Made by a program: the position numbers and the translations under genes
The notes under the pieces: model-generated
What the model was told of the DNA's origin: nothing
What the model saw: only the letters and a program-made list of their open reading frames with translations
Database searches by the model: none
Source of the DNA: Pullulanibacillus sp. KACC 23026
GTDB lineage: Bacteria; Bacillota; Bacilli; Bacillales; Sporolactobacillaceae
Length of the DNA stretch: 64,000 nucleotides
NCBI RefSeq assembly: GCF_029094525.1
Contig: NZ_CP119107.1
Coordinates: forward strand, 1,736,001 to 1,800,000
Reading direction: 5' to 3'
Shown here: positions 28,436 to 36,595 of the stretch, in pieces
How positions within the stretch are numbered: the first letter of the stretch is position 1
Layout: every line of letters starts with the position of its first letter

Positions 28436-29530
28436 ATGGAAATTATGCGCTATATGGAGAAATACGATTATGAACAATTGCTTTTTTGCCAAGATAAGGC
28501 TTCTGGGTTAAAAGCTATTATCTGTATTCATGACACGACCCTCGGACCTGCATTAGGTGGAACACGTATGTGGACCTATGCGTCCGAAGAAGCTGCGATT
28601 GAAGATGCGCTTCGCTTGGGAAGAGGGATGACTTATAAAAACGCAGCGGCTGGATTAAATCTTGGCGGCGGGAAAACAGTGATTATCGGCGACCCGCGTA
28701 AGGATAAAAATGAAGCCATGTTCCGAGCATTTGGCCGTTTTATTCAAGGATTAAATGGACGCTACATTACAGCAGAAGATGTGGGGACATCGGTTGAGGA
28801 TATGGACTTAATTCATGAAGAGACAGAGTTTGTTACAGGGATCTCACCTGCCTTTGGCTCTTCAGGAAACCCATCACCCGTTACAGCTTATGGTGTCTAT
28901 AAAGGCATGAAAGCTGCGGCGAAGGTAGCGTTTGGCTCTGATTCTCTTGAAGGAAAGACAGTCGCTGTTCAAGGCGTTGGACATGTGGCTTACAGCTTAT
29001 GTGAGCATCTTCATGCTGAAGGAGCCCAGTTAATTGTAACGGATATTAACGAAGCTTCTGTAAAACGGGCGGTTGAAGCATTTGGCGCAAAAGCCGTTGA
29101 TCCTTCAGACATTTATGGGGTCGAGTGCGATATATTTGCTCCATGTGCGCTTGGCGCGATTGTCAATGATCAAACCATTCCGCATCTAAAAGCAAAAGTC
29201 ATTGCGGGTTCAGCCAATAATCAGTTAAAAGAAGATCGCCATGGTGACCTTATCCATGAAATGGGAATTGTTTATGCACCAGATTACGTCATTAATGCTG
29301 GAGGGGTCATCAATGTTGCGGATGAATTAATCGGCTATAACCGTGACAGGGCTATGAAGAAAGTAGAAGGCTTGTATGACCGCCTTATGGATATCTTTAA
29401 TATTTCAACAAGAGATGGGATTCCAACATATAAAGCAGCGGATCGGTTAGCTGAGGAGCGAATTGCGACGCTTAAGAATTCAAGAAGCACGTTTTTAAGA
29501 AATGGCCATCATATATTAAGCCGCAGATAA
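28436..29530 (+). CDS. bcd: Leucine (branched-chain amino acid) dehydrogenase
   Basis: NAD-dependent oxidative deamination of Leu, Val and Ile to the keto acids used by the downstream dehydrogenase complex. At 364 aa it matches the family. The substrate site has the catalytic Lys in [11 protein letters not shown] (about residue 80) and the NAD-binding [13 protein letters not shown]. It starts at ATG after AGGAGG and is driven by the sigma-54 promoter. In B. subtilis ptb precedes it and buk follows; neither is here. Confidence 0.95.
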   Translation: MEIMRYMEKYDYEQLLFCQDKASGLKAIICIHDTTLGPALGGTRMWTYASEEAAIEDALRLGRGMTYKNAAAGLNLGGGKTVIIGDPRKDKNEAMFRAFGRFIQGLNGRYITAEDVGTSVEDMDLIHEETEFVTGISPAFGSSGNPSPVTAYGVYKGMKAAAKVAFGSDSLEGKTVAVQGVGHVAYSLCEHLHAEGAQLIVTDINEASVKRAVEAFGAKAVDPSDIYGVECDIFAPCALGAIVNDQTIPHLKAKVIAGSANNQLKEDRHGDLIHEMGIVYAPDYVINAGGVINVADELIGYNRDRAMKKVEGLYDRLMDIFNISTRDGIPTYKAADRLAEERIATLKNSRSTFLRNGHHILSRR

Positions 29531-29549
29531 AATAAGCCGGTTAAAACGA

Positions 29550-29597
29550 TCATAAGTTGGGAATGCCTAAAATAAGTTTAGGCATTCCGGTTTATGA
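29550..29597 (+). other. Long perfect hairpin between bcd and lpdV
   Basis: GGAATGCCTAAA / TTTAGGCATTCC (12 perfect base pairs, loop ATAAG), extended by TCATAA / TTATGA. There is no T run, so it is not a standard terminator. It may act as an mRNA-stability or partial-termination element between the sigma-54 and sigma-A units. Confidence 0.6.
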
Positions 29598-29652
29598 CCA
29601 GATACTAAAAGTAGGTACAAAAAAATAAAGCGTAAATGGAACAAAAGTGTAG

Positions 29653-29658
29653 TATAAT
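29653..29658 (+). promoter_or_regulatory. Candidate -10 for lpdV
   Basis: TATAAT in an AT-rich setting, about 170 bases before lpdV, with no good -35. The leader (29660-29820) was inspected for a riboswitch-like fold and none was recognised. Confidence 0.4.
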
Positions 29659-29827
29659 TTGATAGGAAGACATCATTATAATTAAAACCTCTAAATGGAT
29701 CGGCTCTGGAAAAACTTGAATAATAGCTCTTTTTGCTTTGTTAGATTAAGGGTTTAAGCTTTCCTGAAATACAAAAGTAGGATTCTTTTGTTAGAAGACG
29801 GTTACTTAGTGAAAGGGGAGATTTTTT

Positions 29828-31249
29828 ATGGCCGAAAATTATGATCTCGTCATATTAGGTGGTGGTACAGGCGGTTACGTGGCTGCCATTCGCGCTTCAC
29901 AGCTAGGACTCAAAACAGCTGTTGTAGAAGCGGGGGCATTAGGCGGAACCTGTCTTCACAGGGGCTGTATTCCCAGTAAGGCCTTGCTCAGAAGTGCAGA
30001 GGTCTTTGCCACAGCAAAGGCTGGGGACACTTATGGAGTGATAACGGAAAAGGTAAGCTTGGACTATCAGCGGGTGCATGAACGGAAAGAGAGCATTATC
30101 AACCAGTTGCATGCTGGCGTAGAAATGCTTATGAAAAAAGGAAAAATTGACGTGTTTGATGGCTTTGGCCGTATCCTCGGACCATCGATCTTCTCGCCAA
30201 TGCCTGGAGCCATTTCCGTCGAATTTTCAGATGATCGAGAAAATCAAGTCTTAATCCCTGAAAATGTCATCATTGCGACCGGTTCTAGACCACGGTCATT
30301 ACCTGGTCTGGATCTCGATGGAGAGCGAATTTTAAGTTCTGATGATGTGGTTGGCATGACGACACTGCCTGAGTCCCTTTTAATTGTTGGAGGCGGGGTA
30401 ATTGGGGTTGAATGGGCTTCAATGTTTGCTGACTTTGGCGCAAAAGTCATCGTCATCGAATATGCGGACCGGCTTCTTCCTTTAGAAGATGAGGCGATCT
30501 CTAAGGAAATGAAGCGTCAGTTGGAAAAGAAGGGCGTCCAAGTGGTGACTTCTGCAAAGGTTCTTCCAGAAACATTAGTTAAAGGTGAGGAAGTTTCCAT
30601 TCAAGCAGAAATAGGTAAGAAGAAGTCAACCTTTTCTGCTGAAAAAATGTTGGTTTCAGTAGGACGCTTACCTAATACAGAAGATATTGGTCTGCAGAAT
30701 ACCACTATTAAAACGGATAAAGGCTACATTTTAACTAATAAATTTTATCAAACTGAGGAATCCCACATTTACGCGATTGGTGATTGTATCGGTGGATTAC
30801 AGCTGGCCCATGTGGCGTCTCATGAAGGGATTAAGGCGGTGGAGCATCTTGCCCGTTTAAAACCCGAACCGATGGAAGCAGCTCTCGTTCCACGTTGTAT
30901 TTATACACGTCCGGAAGCGGCGGCTGTTGGTCTTACGGAGAAAGAAGCTAAAGAAAAAGGATTTAAAGTCAAAACGGGCATTTTCAAATTTAATGCGATT
31001 GGAAAAGCGCTTGTTTATGGGGAACCAGAAGGATTTGTCAAAATTATGAAGGATGAAGCGAGCCAAGATATTTTGGGTGTGCATATGATCGGTCCGCATG
31101 TGACGGATCTCATATCAGAAGCGGCCCTTGCACGAGTCTTGGATGCGACCCCATGGGAAGTGGCAGAGACGATTCACCCTCATCCGACTCTTTCTGAAAT
31201 TATGGGAGAGGCAGCGCTTGCTGTTGAAGGGCGTGCCATCCATTCCTAG
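29828..31249 (+). CDS. lpdV: Dihydrolipoyl dehydrogenase (E3) of branched-chain complex
   Basis: Reoxidises the lipoyl arm of BkdB with NAD. It is 473 aa. The FAD-binding GGGTGGYVAAIRA motif (near 10-22), redox disulfide GGTCLHRGCIPSK, NAD-binding GGGVIGVEWASMF and the C-terminal His-Glu catalytic pair in HPHPTLSEIMGEA are all intact. It lies 30-40 bases upstream of bkdAA with an AAGGGGAG site, forming lpdV-bkdAA-bkdAB-bkdB. Confidence 0.95.
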   Translation: MAENYDLVILGGGTGGYVAAIRASQLGLKTAVVEAGALGGTCLHRGCIPSKALLRSAEVFATAKAGDTYGVITEKVSLDYQRVHERKESIINQLHAGVEMLMKKGKIDVFDGFGRILGPSIFSPMPGAISVEFSDDRENQVLIPENVIIATGSRPRSLPGLDLDGERILSSDDVVGMTTLPESLLIVGGGVIGVEWASMFADFGAKVIVIEYADRLLPLEDEAISKEMKRQLEKKGVQVVTSAKVLPETLVKGEEVSIQAEIGKKKSTFSAEKMLVSVGRLPNTEDIGLQNTTIKTDKGYILTNKFYQTEESHIYAIGDCIGGLQLAHVASHEGIKAVEHLARLKPEPMEAALVPRCIYTRPEAAAVGLTEKEAKEKGFKVKTGIFKFNAIGKALVYGEPEGFVKIMKDEASQDILGVHMIGPHVTDLISEAALARVLDATPWEVAETIHPHPTLSEIMGEAALAVEGRAIHS

Positions 31250-31288
31250 TCATTGATTGTTATTAGGAGACTATAAGGAGTGATTGAA

Positions 31289-32287
31289 ATGACGTTAACT
31301 CAAAATCGCCACGAGGTTCTAGGGTTAAGTAACGAAACGGTACTTGAGATGTATGAAACGATGCTTCTTGCTCGACGAATTGATGAACGGATGTGGCTGC
31401 TTAACCGCTCCGGTAAAATTCCTTTTGTGATTTCGTGTCAGGGGCAGGAAGCTGCCCAAGTGGGTGCGGCCTTTGCTCTTGATCGCGAGAAGGATTATAC
31501 CGCCCCTTATTACCGAGATATAGGCGTTGTTCTTGCTTTTGGGATGACGGCAAAGGATCTCATGCTAAGCGGGTTTGCAAAAGCGGAGGATCCAAATTCG
31601 GGCGGCCGTCAGATGCCGGGGCATTTTGGTTCGAAAAAGCTTCGGATTCTTACCCAATCTTCACCTGTCACCACCCAAGTGGCTCATGCAGTAGGGGTCT
31701 CTTTAGCGGGCCGAATTAAAGGGGAGGAAATCGTGACTTTAACCACATTTGGAGAAGGCTCCTCCAACCAAGGCGACTTTCATGAATCTGCTAATTTTGC
31801 AGGGGTACACAAATTGCCGGTTATTTTTATGTGTGAGAACAATCAATATGCGATATCTGTTCCTGTGACCAAGCAGCTGGCTTGTGAGCGTGTTTCAGAT
31901 CGCGGCATTGGTTATGGAATGCCTGGCGTAACGGTAGATGGAAACGATCCATTAGCCGTTTATAAGGCGGTCAAAGAAGCAGCGGACCGCGGCCGGCGCG
32001 GTGAAGGACCTTCTCTGATTGAGACCGTTTCTTATCGACTCACACCGCATTCGAGTGATGATGATGATCGGACCTATCGTCAATCGGAAGAAGTGAACGA
32101 AGCCAAGCAGAAAGATGGTTTATTAACGTTTGCGGCTTACCTCAGGGATTGCGGCATTTTATCAGAGGAGAAAGAACAGGAAATGAACGATCGGATCAAA
32201 CAGATTGTGGATGAAGCAACCGATTATGCAGAAAGAGCCCCATATGCTGAGCCAGAAACGGCCATGAAATATGTGTACGAGGAATAG
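31289..32287 (+). CDS. bkdAA: Branched-chain 2-oxoacid dehydrogenase E1 alpha
   Basis: Thiamine-diphosphate subunit that decarboxylates branched keto acids. I choose ATG 31289 (332 aa), with AAGGAG 8 bases upstream; a GTG at 31280 would overlap that site. The TPP motif GEGSSNQGDFHESANF...ENNQYAIS is present. The RRIDERMWLL and HSSDDD motifs of the BCKDH family (phosphorylation-loop region) are present. It is 13 bases before its partner bkdAB. Confidence 0.95.
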   Translation: MTLTQNRHEVLGLSNETVLEMYETMLLARRIDERMWLLNRSGKIPFVISCQGQEAAQVGAAFALDREKDYTAPYYRDIGVVLAFGMTAKDLMLSGFAKAEDPNSGGRQMPGHFGSKKLRILTQSSPVTTQVAHAVGVSLAGRIKGEEIVTLTTFGEGSSNQGDFHESANFAGVHKLPVIFMCENNQYAISVPVTKQLACERVSDRGIGYGMPGVTVDGNDPLAVYKAVKEAADRGRRGEGPSLIETVSYRLTPHSSDDDDRTYRQSEEVNEAKQKDGLLTFAAYLRDCGILSEEKEQEMNDRIKQIVDEATDYAERAPYAEPETAMKYVYEE

Positions 32288-32299
32288 GAGGGAACGCTC

Positions 32300-33283
32300 A
32301 TGCCAGTGATTTCGTATATTGAAGCGGTCACACAAGCCATCAGAGAGGAAATGGAGCGCGATGACAATGTCTTTATTTTAGGTGAAGACGTCGGCGTTCG
32401 CGGTGGTGTATTTCGGGCAACAGACGGTCTTATGGACGCCTTTGGAGAAAAGCGAGTCATCGATACGCCATTGACAGAATCAGCGATAGCGGGCGTCGCG
32501 ATTGGTGCGGCCATGTATGGGCTGCGGCCAATTGCCGAGATTCAGTTTGCTGATTTTATTTTGCCCGCTGTTAACCAAATCATCTCAGAAGCAGCTAAAA
32601 TTCGCTATCGTTCAAATAATGATTGGACCGTACCGCTTACGATTCGAGCGCCTTATGGTGGAGGCATCCACGGAGCCCTCTACCATTCCCAGTCGGTTGA
32701 AGCGCTCTTTGCCAATGTGCCTGGATTGAAAATTGTCATGCCATCCACTCCATACGATGTTAAAGGCTTGCTCAAATCGGCGATCCGCTCAAATGATCCC
32801 GTTCTCTTTTTTGAACATAAACGCGCCTATCGCCTTATAAAAGGAGAAGTGCCAGAGGAAGACTATACGGTACCGATCGGAAAGGCAAACGTTGTCCGGG
32901 AGGGTGAGGACCTTACCGTCATCACCTATGGTCTCGCGGTTCATTTTGCCTTGCAAGCGGCTGAAAAATTGGCTGAAGAAGGCATTAATGCCCATATCCT
33001 GGACCTTCGCACCGTTTACCCGCTTGATCAAGAAGCGATTATTGAAGCGGCATCGAAAACAGGGAAAGTTCTTCTTGTGACGGAGGCAAATAAGGAAGGC
33101 AGTATTATGAGTGAAGTGGCAGCGACCATTGCTGAGCACTGTCTATTTGAATTGGATGCCCCTATTCAACGTTTGGCAGGTCCCGAGATCCCTTCTATGC
33201 CATATGCCCCAACACTTGAGAAATATTTCATGATAAATCCTGAAAAAGTTGAACAGGCAATGAGAGAGCTTGCGGAGTATTAA
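32300..33283 (+). CDS. bkdAB: Branched-chain 2-oxoacid dehydrogenase E1 beta
   Basis: 327 aa, the standard length. It pairs with BkdAA as an alpha2-beta2 tetramer. Conserved GEDVGVRGGVFRATDGL, the ETP-type DTPLTESAIAGVAIGAA and the EVMPSTPYD-like segment (IVMPSTPYDVKGLL) are present. The C-terminal transketolase domain includes VTEANKEGSIMSEVAA. It follows bkdAA by 13 bases with TAGGAGGG and precedes bkdB by 15 bases. Confidence 0.95.
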   Translation: MPVISYIEAVTQAIREEMERDDNVFILGEDVGVRGGVFRATDGLMDAFGEKRVIDTPLTESAIAGVAIGAAMYGLRPIAEIQFADFILPAVNQIISEAAKIRYRSNNDWTVPLTIRAPYGGGIHGALYHSQSVEALFANVPGLKIVMPSTPYDVKGLLKSAIRSNDPVLFFEHKRAYRLIKGEVPEEDYTVPIGKANVVREGEDLTVITYGLAVHFALQAAEKLAEEGINAHILDLRTVYPLDQEAIIEAASKTGKVLLVTEANKEGSIMSEVAATIAEHCLFELDAPIQRLAGPEIPSMPYAPTLEKYFMINPEKVEQAMRELAEY

Positions 33284-33297
33284 TGGAGGTGTGACAA

Positions 33298-34605
33298 GTG
33301 GCGACAGAAAAAATGACGATGCCAAAGCTTGGCGAAAGTGTTACAGAAGGAACGATAAGCAAATGGTTGGTAAATGTGGGGGATGTTGTCAATAAATATG
33401 ATCCCATTGCTGAAGTGACTACAGATAAAGTGAACTCAGAAATTCCTTCCTCTTTCAGTGGGAAGATTCTTGAATTAACGGCTGAAGAAGGGGCTACTCT
33501 TGAAGTGGGAGAAGTCATCTGCGTTATTGAAGTAGAAGGTTCCAAATCCCCCGATCAGCCAGAAGAAAATCCGAACGTTCAGAGTCAGGAACTGAACGGT
33601 ACTCATTTGAATTCAACTGATGAGAACGCAGAAGAAGCATCGCTGAAAAAACGTTATTCACCTGCTGTACTTCGGCTTTCTGGCGAGCATGGAATTGACT
33701 TGAATCAAGTTACCGGGAGCGGAAAAGGAGGACGTATCACCCGTAAGGACCTCCAAAAAATCATTGAGTCAGGGAATCTGCCAAAAGAAAATCTCGGCAC
33801 CGCGCCGGGAGCAAAAGCGATTGAACAACCGGCTCAAACGGCTCCATTATCAGGTCGTTCAATTCCATCTGTAACAAGTGAAGCCCCATCTGTTCAACCC
33901 GGTCCTGGCGATGTTGAGATTCCGCTAACCGGTGTTCGCCGAGCGATTGCAGCAAACATGGTTCGCAGCAAACATGAAGCCCCGCATGCTTGGACAATGG
34001 TTGAAGTGGATGTTACTGAGCTTGTCCGGTTAAGAAATGCTCAAAAAGGGTTGTTTAAAGAGCGAGAGGGAATTAACCTGACCTTTTTACCATTCTTTAT
34101 AAAAGCAATTGTTGAATCGTTAAAGGAATACCCTCGAATGAATTCCACCTGGGCAGGGGATAAGATTATCGAAAAACGGGATATTAATATCTCTCTTGCA
34201 GTGGCGACAGAAGATGCCTTGTATGTACCGGTTATCAAGCGGGCGGATGAGTTGACCGTTAAAGGTCTTGCAAGGAGTGTTCAAGATTTGGCGATAAAGG
34301 TTCGGTCCGGTAAGCTTGGTCCTGAGGATATGCAAGACGGCACCTTTACAGTCAACAATACGGGTTCCTTTGGCTCCATTCAGTCACAGCCGATCTTGAA
34401 TTACCCGCAAGCGGCGATTTTATCTGTAGAGTCTATTGTCAAACGTCCCGTCATTATTAATGACATGATTGCCGTACGCGACATGGTAAACTTGTGTTTA
34501 TCGCTAGACCATCGCGTCCTGGATGGTTTAATTGCCGGTCGTTTCTTGCAAAGTGTGAAAACGAAACTCGAGGCCATGACATTAGAGACAACAAGCATTT
34601 ACTAA
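33298..34605 (+). CDS. bkdB: Branched-chain 2-oxoacid dehydrogenase E2 (lipoyl acyltransferase)
   Basis: 435-aa core of the complex. One N-terminal lipoyl domain carries the lipoate on Lys44 (TTDKVNSE). A linker is followed by a peripheral subunit-binding domain (about 118-155, SPAVLRLSGEHGIDLNQV), a Pro/Ala linker and the catalytic domain, which ends in LSLDHRVLDGL with the active-site His. It starts with GTG after GGAGGTG. It transfers isobutyryl-, isovaleryl- or 2-methylbutyryl groups to CoA, giving primers for branched fatty acids. No terminator was recognised after it. Confidence 0.95.
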   Translation: MATEKMTMPKLGESVTEGTISKWLVNVGDVVNKYDPIAEVTTDKVNSEIPSSFSGKILELTAEEGATLEVGEVICVIEVEGSKSPDQPEENPNVQSQELNGTHLNSTDENAEEASLKKRYSPAVLRLSGEHGIDLNQVTGSGKGGRITRKDLQKIIESGNLPKENLGTAPGAKAIEQPAQTAPLSGRSIPSVTSEAPSVQPGPGDVEIPLTGVRRAIAANMVRSKHEAPHAWTMVEVDVTELVRLRNAQKGLFKEREGINLTFLPFFIKAIVESLKEYPRMNSTWAGDKIIEKRDINISLAVATEDALYVPVIKRADELTVKGLARSVQDLAIKVRSGKLGPEDMQDGTFTVNNTGSFGSIQSQPILNYPQAAILSVESIVKRPVIINDMIAVRDMVNLCLSLDHRVLDGLIAGRFLQSVKTKLEAMTLETTSIY

Positions 34606-34714
34606 TCGAAGGCGAGTAAAGAAGCAAGTGTATGATGAGTCCATTGAAGAGTCTTGATTGGATAAAGTTTTTTGATGGCGTCAAGTGTCTCCGTTTTGTG
34701 TTCAATAGGTTTCA

Positions 34715-34742
34715 CGTTATAATAAGAACATCCATAATAAAA
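34715..34742 (+). promoter_or_regulatory. Promoter region of brxB
   Basis: TATAAT at 34718-34723 within a 28-base block that is nearly repeated (about four differences) before the next gene at 35285-35312. Confidence 0.55.
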
Positions 34743-34757
34743 GGAGATGACACTTAG

Positions 34758-35198
34758 ATGAGCATGGATTTTAATATTTTCATGAATGATGTCGTCAATA
34801 CCGCTCGTCGTGAAATTTCGCAATCTGGTTATAAAGAGCTTCGGAGCCCTGAAGAAGTGGATGAAGCCTTGAATAAAAAGGGTACAGCTCTAGTCATGGT
34901 AAACTCCGTTTGTGGCTGTGCAGGCGGTATCGCACGTCCAGCTGCGGCTTATGCGGCTAATTGCTTCAATAAACCGGATCAATTGTTAACGGTTTTTGCC
35001 GGACAGGATAAAGAAGCAACCGCTCGGGCTCGTGAGTATTTCGAAGGATACCCACCATCCTCCCCTTCTTTTGCTTTACTTAAAGACGGGAAAATTGTTA
35101 CCATGCTAGAAAGACATGACATTGAGGGCTTCCAACCTCATGAAGTCGCAAGTCGTCTTGAGCAAATTCTCGACGAAAATTGTGCGACTGCTAATTAA
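34758..35198 (+). CDS. brxB: Bacilliredoxin of the BrxA/BrxB family (YqiW-like)
   Basis: 146-aa thioredoxin-like protein that removes bacillithiol from mixed disulfides on proteins after oxidative stress. The characteristic Cys-Gly-Cys motif lies in [14 protein letters not shown] (Cys near 53 and 55). The position just after the bkd genes is the same as yqiW in B. subtilis. It implies the organism makes bacillithiol. brxC at 57531 is a second member of this system. Confidence 0.93.
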   Translation: MSMDFNIFMNDVVNTARREISQSGYKELRSPEEVDEALNKKGTALVMVNSVCGCAGGIARPAAAYAANCFNKPDQLLTVFAGQDKEATARAREYFEGYPPSSPSFALLKDGKIVTMLERHDIEGFQPHEVASRLEQILDENCATAN

Positions 35199-35205
35199 TG
35201 GATCC

Positions 35206-35232
35206 AAACCGCTACTGCAGCGGTTTTTTTTT
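35206..35232 (+). terminator. Terminator after brxB
   Basis: AAACCGCT / AGCGGTTT stem, loop ACTGC, then T9. Confidence 0.9.
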
Positions 35233-35284
35233 ATCCATCAATTTCTGACAAGGAAAGCTAAGAGTCGTCTCTTTTCTTGGTATT

Positions 35285-35312
35285 CGCTATAATAAGGACA
35301 TACATAATAAAG
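35285..35312 (+). promoter_or_regulatory. Promoter region of the M42 peptidase gene
   Basis: TATAAT at 35288-35293. The surrounding 28 bases closely copy the brxB promoter block, suggesting duplication or shared control. Confidence 0.55.
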
Positions 35313-35325
35313 GGGCTGAATAACT

Positions 35326-36381
35326 GTGTCAAAAGTGGTTAACACCGAATCCGTCATTGATCTTATTAAAGACTTAGTCAATATCCCAAGTCCATCAGGG
35401 AATGCGTATCGTGCCATCGAGTATACGGAAGCTTTCTTTGCTCAAAGAGGGATTCCGACGAAAAAAACGTTAAAAGGCATGCTGATTGCAACCCTAAAAG
35501 GGAAGGATGATTCGAAGCATCGTCTTTTGACCGCCCACGTCGATACGCTAGGTGCTATGATTAAAGACATCAAATCAAGCGGTCGATTGACTTTAACGAA
35601 TATCGGGGGATTTCCGTGGAATTTCGTTGAAGGGGAATATTGTCAGATTGAGACGTCAGAAGGTAAGACCTTTACCGGAACCATTCTTCTTCATCAAACG
35701 GCTGTGCATGTTTATCGAGAAAGTGGTAAGCTAGATCGCAGTCCTGAAAATATTGAGGTTCGTTTAGATGAGAAAGTCACTTCAAAAGAAGAAGTTGAAG
35801 CATTAGGCATTCAAGTGGGGGACTTCGTTTCTTTTGACCCGCGTTTTGAAAAGACCAAAAGCGGCTTTGTCAAATCGCGTCATCTCGATGATAAAGCAAG
35901 TGTAGCGATGCTGCTTCATATGGCGGATCTTTTAAAAGAGCAAAACATCACGCTTCCTTATACCACGCATTTCCTGATCTCCAATAATGAAGAAATTGGT
36001 TATGGCGGTAACTCGAGCATCCCTGAAGAGGTGGTTGAGTATCTGGCTGTCGATATGGGAGCTATTGGCGATGGACAGGCAACGGATGAATATTGTGTTT
36101 CAATCTGCGCAAAGGATTCCAGTGGTCCGTATCATTTAGGACTGAGAAAGCATCTTGTTCAGCTTGCTAAGGATAACGGACTCACTTACAAAGTCGATAT
36201 TTATCCTTACTATTCCTCGGATGCTTCAATGGCGATCCATGCCGGTTATGATGTGATTCATGGCTTAATTGGTGCAGGAATTGATGCTTCCCACGCCTAT
36301 GAACGCACTCATGAAGAGTCCCTCCAAAATACAGGAGATCTTATTTTTCATTACTTGCAGTCTAAGCTGATTAATGAATAA
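35326..36381 (+). CDS. M42 family metallopeptidase (aminopeptidase)
   Basis: 351-aa dinuclear zinc aminopeptidase of the PepA/tetrahedral type. Metal ligands and catalytic residues are visible in TAHVDTLG, SRHLDDKASVA, NNEEIGYGG, VDMGAIGD and the C-terminal ASHAYERTHEES. Members cleave N-terminal residues from short peptides. The start is GTG after AAGGGG. It is a monocistronic gene with its own promoter, followed by a hairpin and then the 52-bp repeat array. The substrate cannot be assigned. Confidence 0.9.
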   Translation: MSKVVNTESVIDLIKDLVNIPSPSGNAYRAIEYTEAFFAQRGIPTKKTLKGMLIATLKGKDDSKHRLLTAHVDTLGAMIKDIKSSGRLTLTNIGGFPWNFVEGEYCQIETSEGKTFTGTILLHQTAVHVYRESGKLDRSPENIEVRLDEKVTSKEEVEALGIQVGDFVSFDPRFEKTKSGFVKSRHLDDKASVAMLLHMADLLKEQNITLPYTTHFLISNNEEIGYGGNSSIPEEVVEYLAVDMGAIGDGQATDEYCVSICAKDSSGPYHLGLRKHLVQLAKDNGLTYKVDIYPYYSSDASMAIHAGYDVIHGLIGAGIDASHAYERTHEESLQNTGDLIFHYLQSKLINE

Positions 36382-36471
36382 AAGAACAAATCGCTAACGC
36401 CGCAACTCACTTCTTCTCAAGTATGGATTTTTTATTAAATTGCGATGCTAAATGTTTAATTTAAATGTAAA

Positions 36472-36511
36472 AAAAGTCTCAACTCTTATATACATAAGAG
36501 TTGAGACTTTT
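36472..36511. terminator. Long perfect hairpin after the M42 peptidase
   Basis: AAAAGTCTCAACTCTTA and its exact complement (17 bp) around TATACA. T and A tails allow action in both directions. Confidence 0.8.
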
Positions 36512-36595
36512 AGCTTATAATTCTTGATTCAGTTGTGAGCTCAAATTGACCACCAACCCCTTCAAGTTTTGCGTCTACCGTATCGAAGCCGGAAT

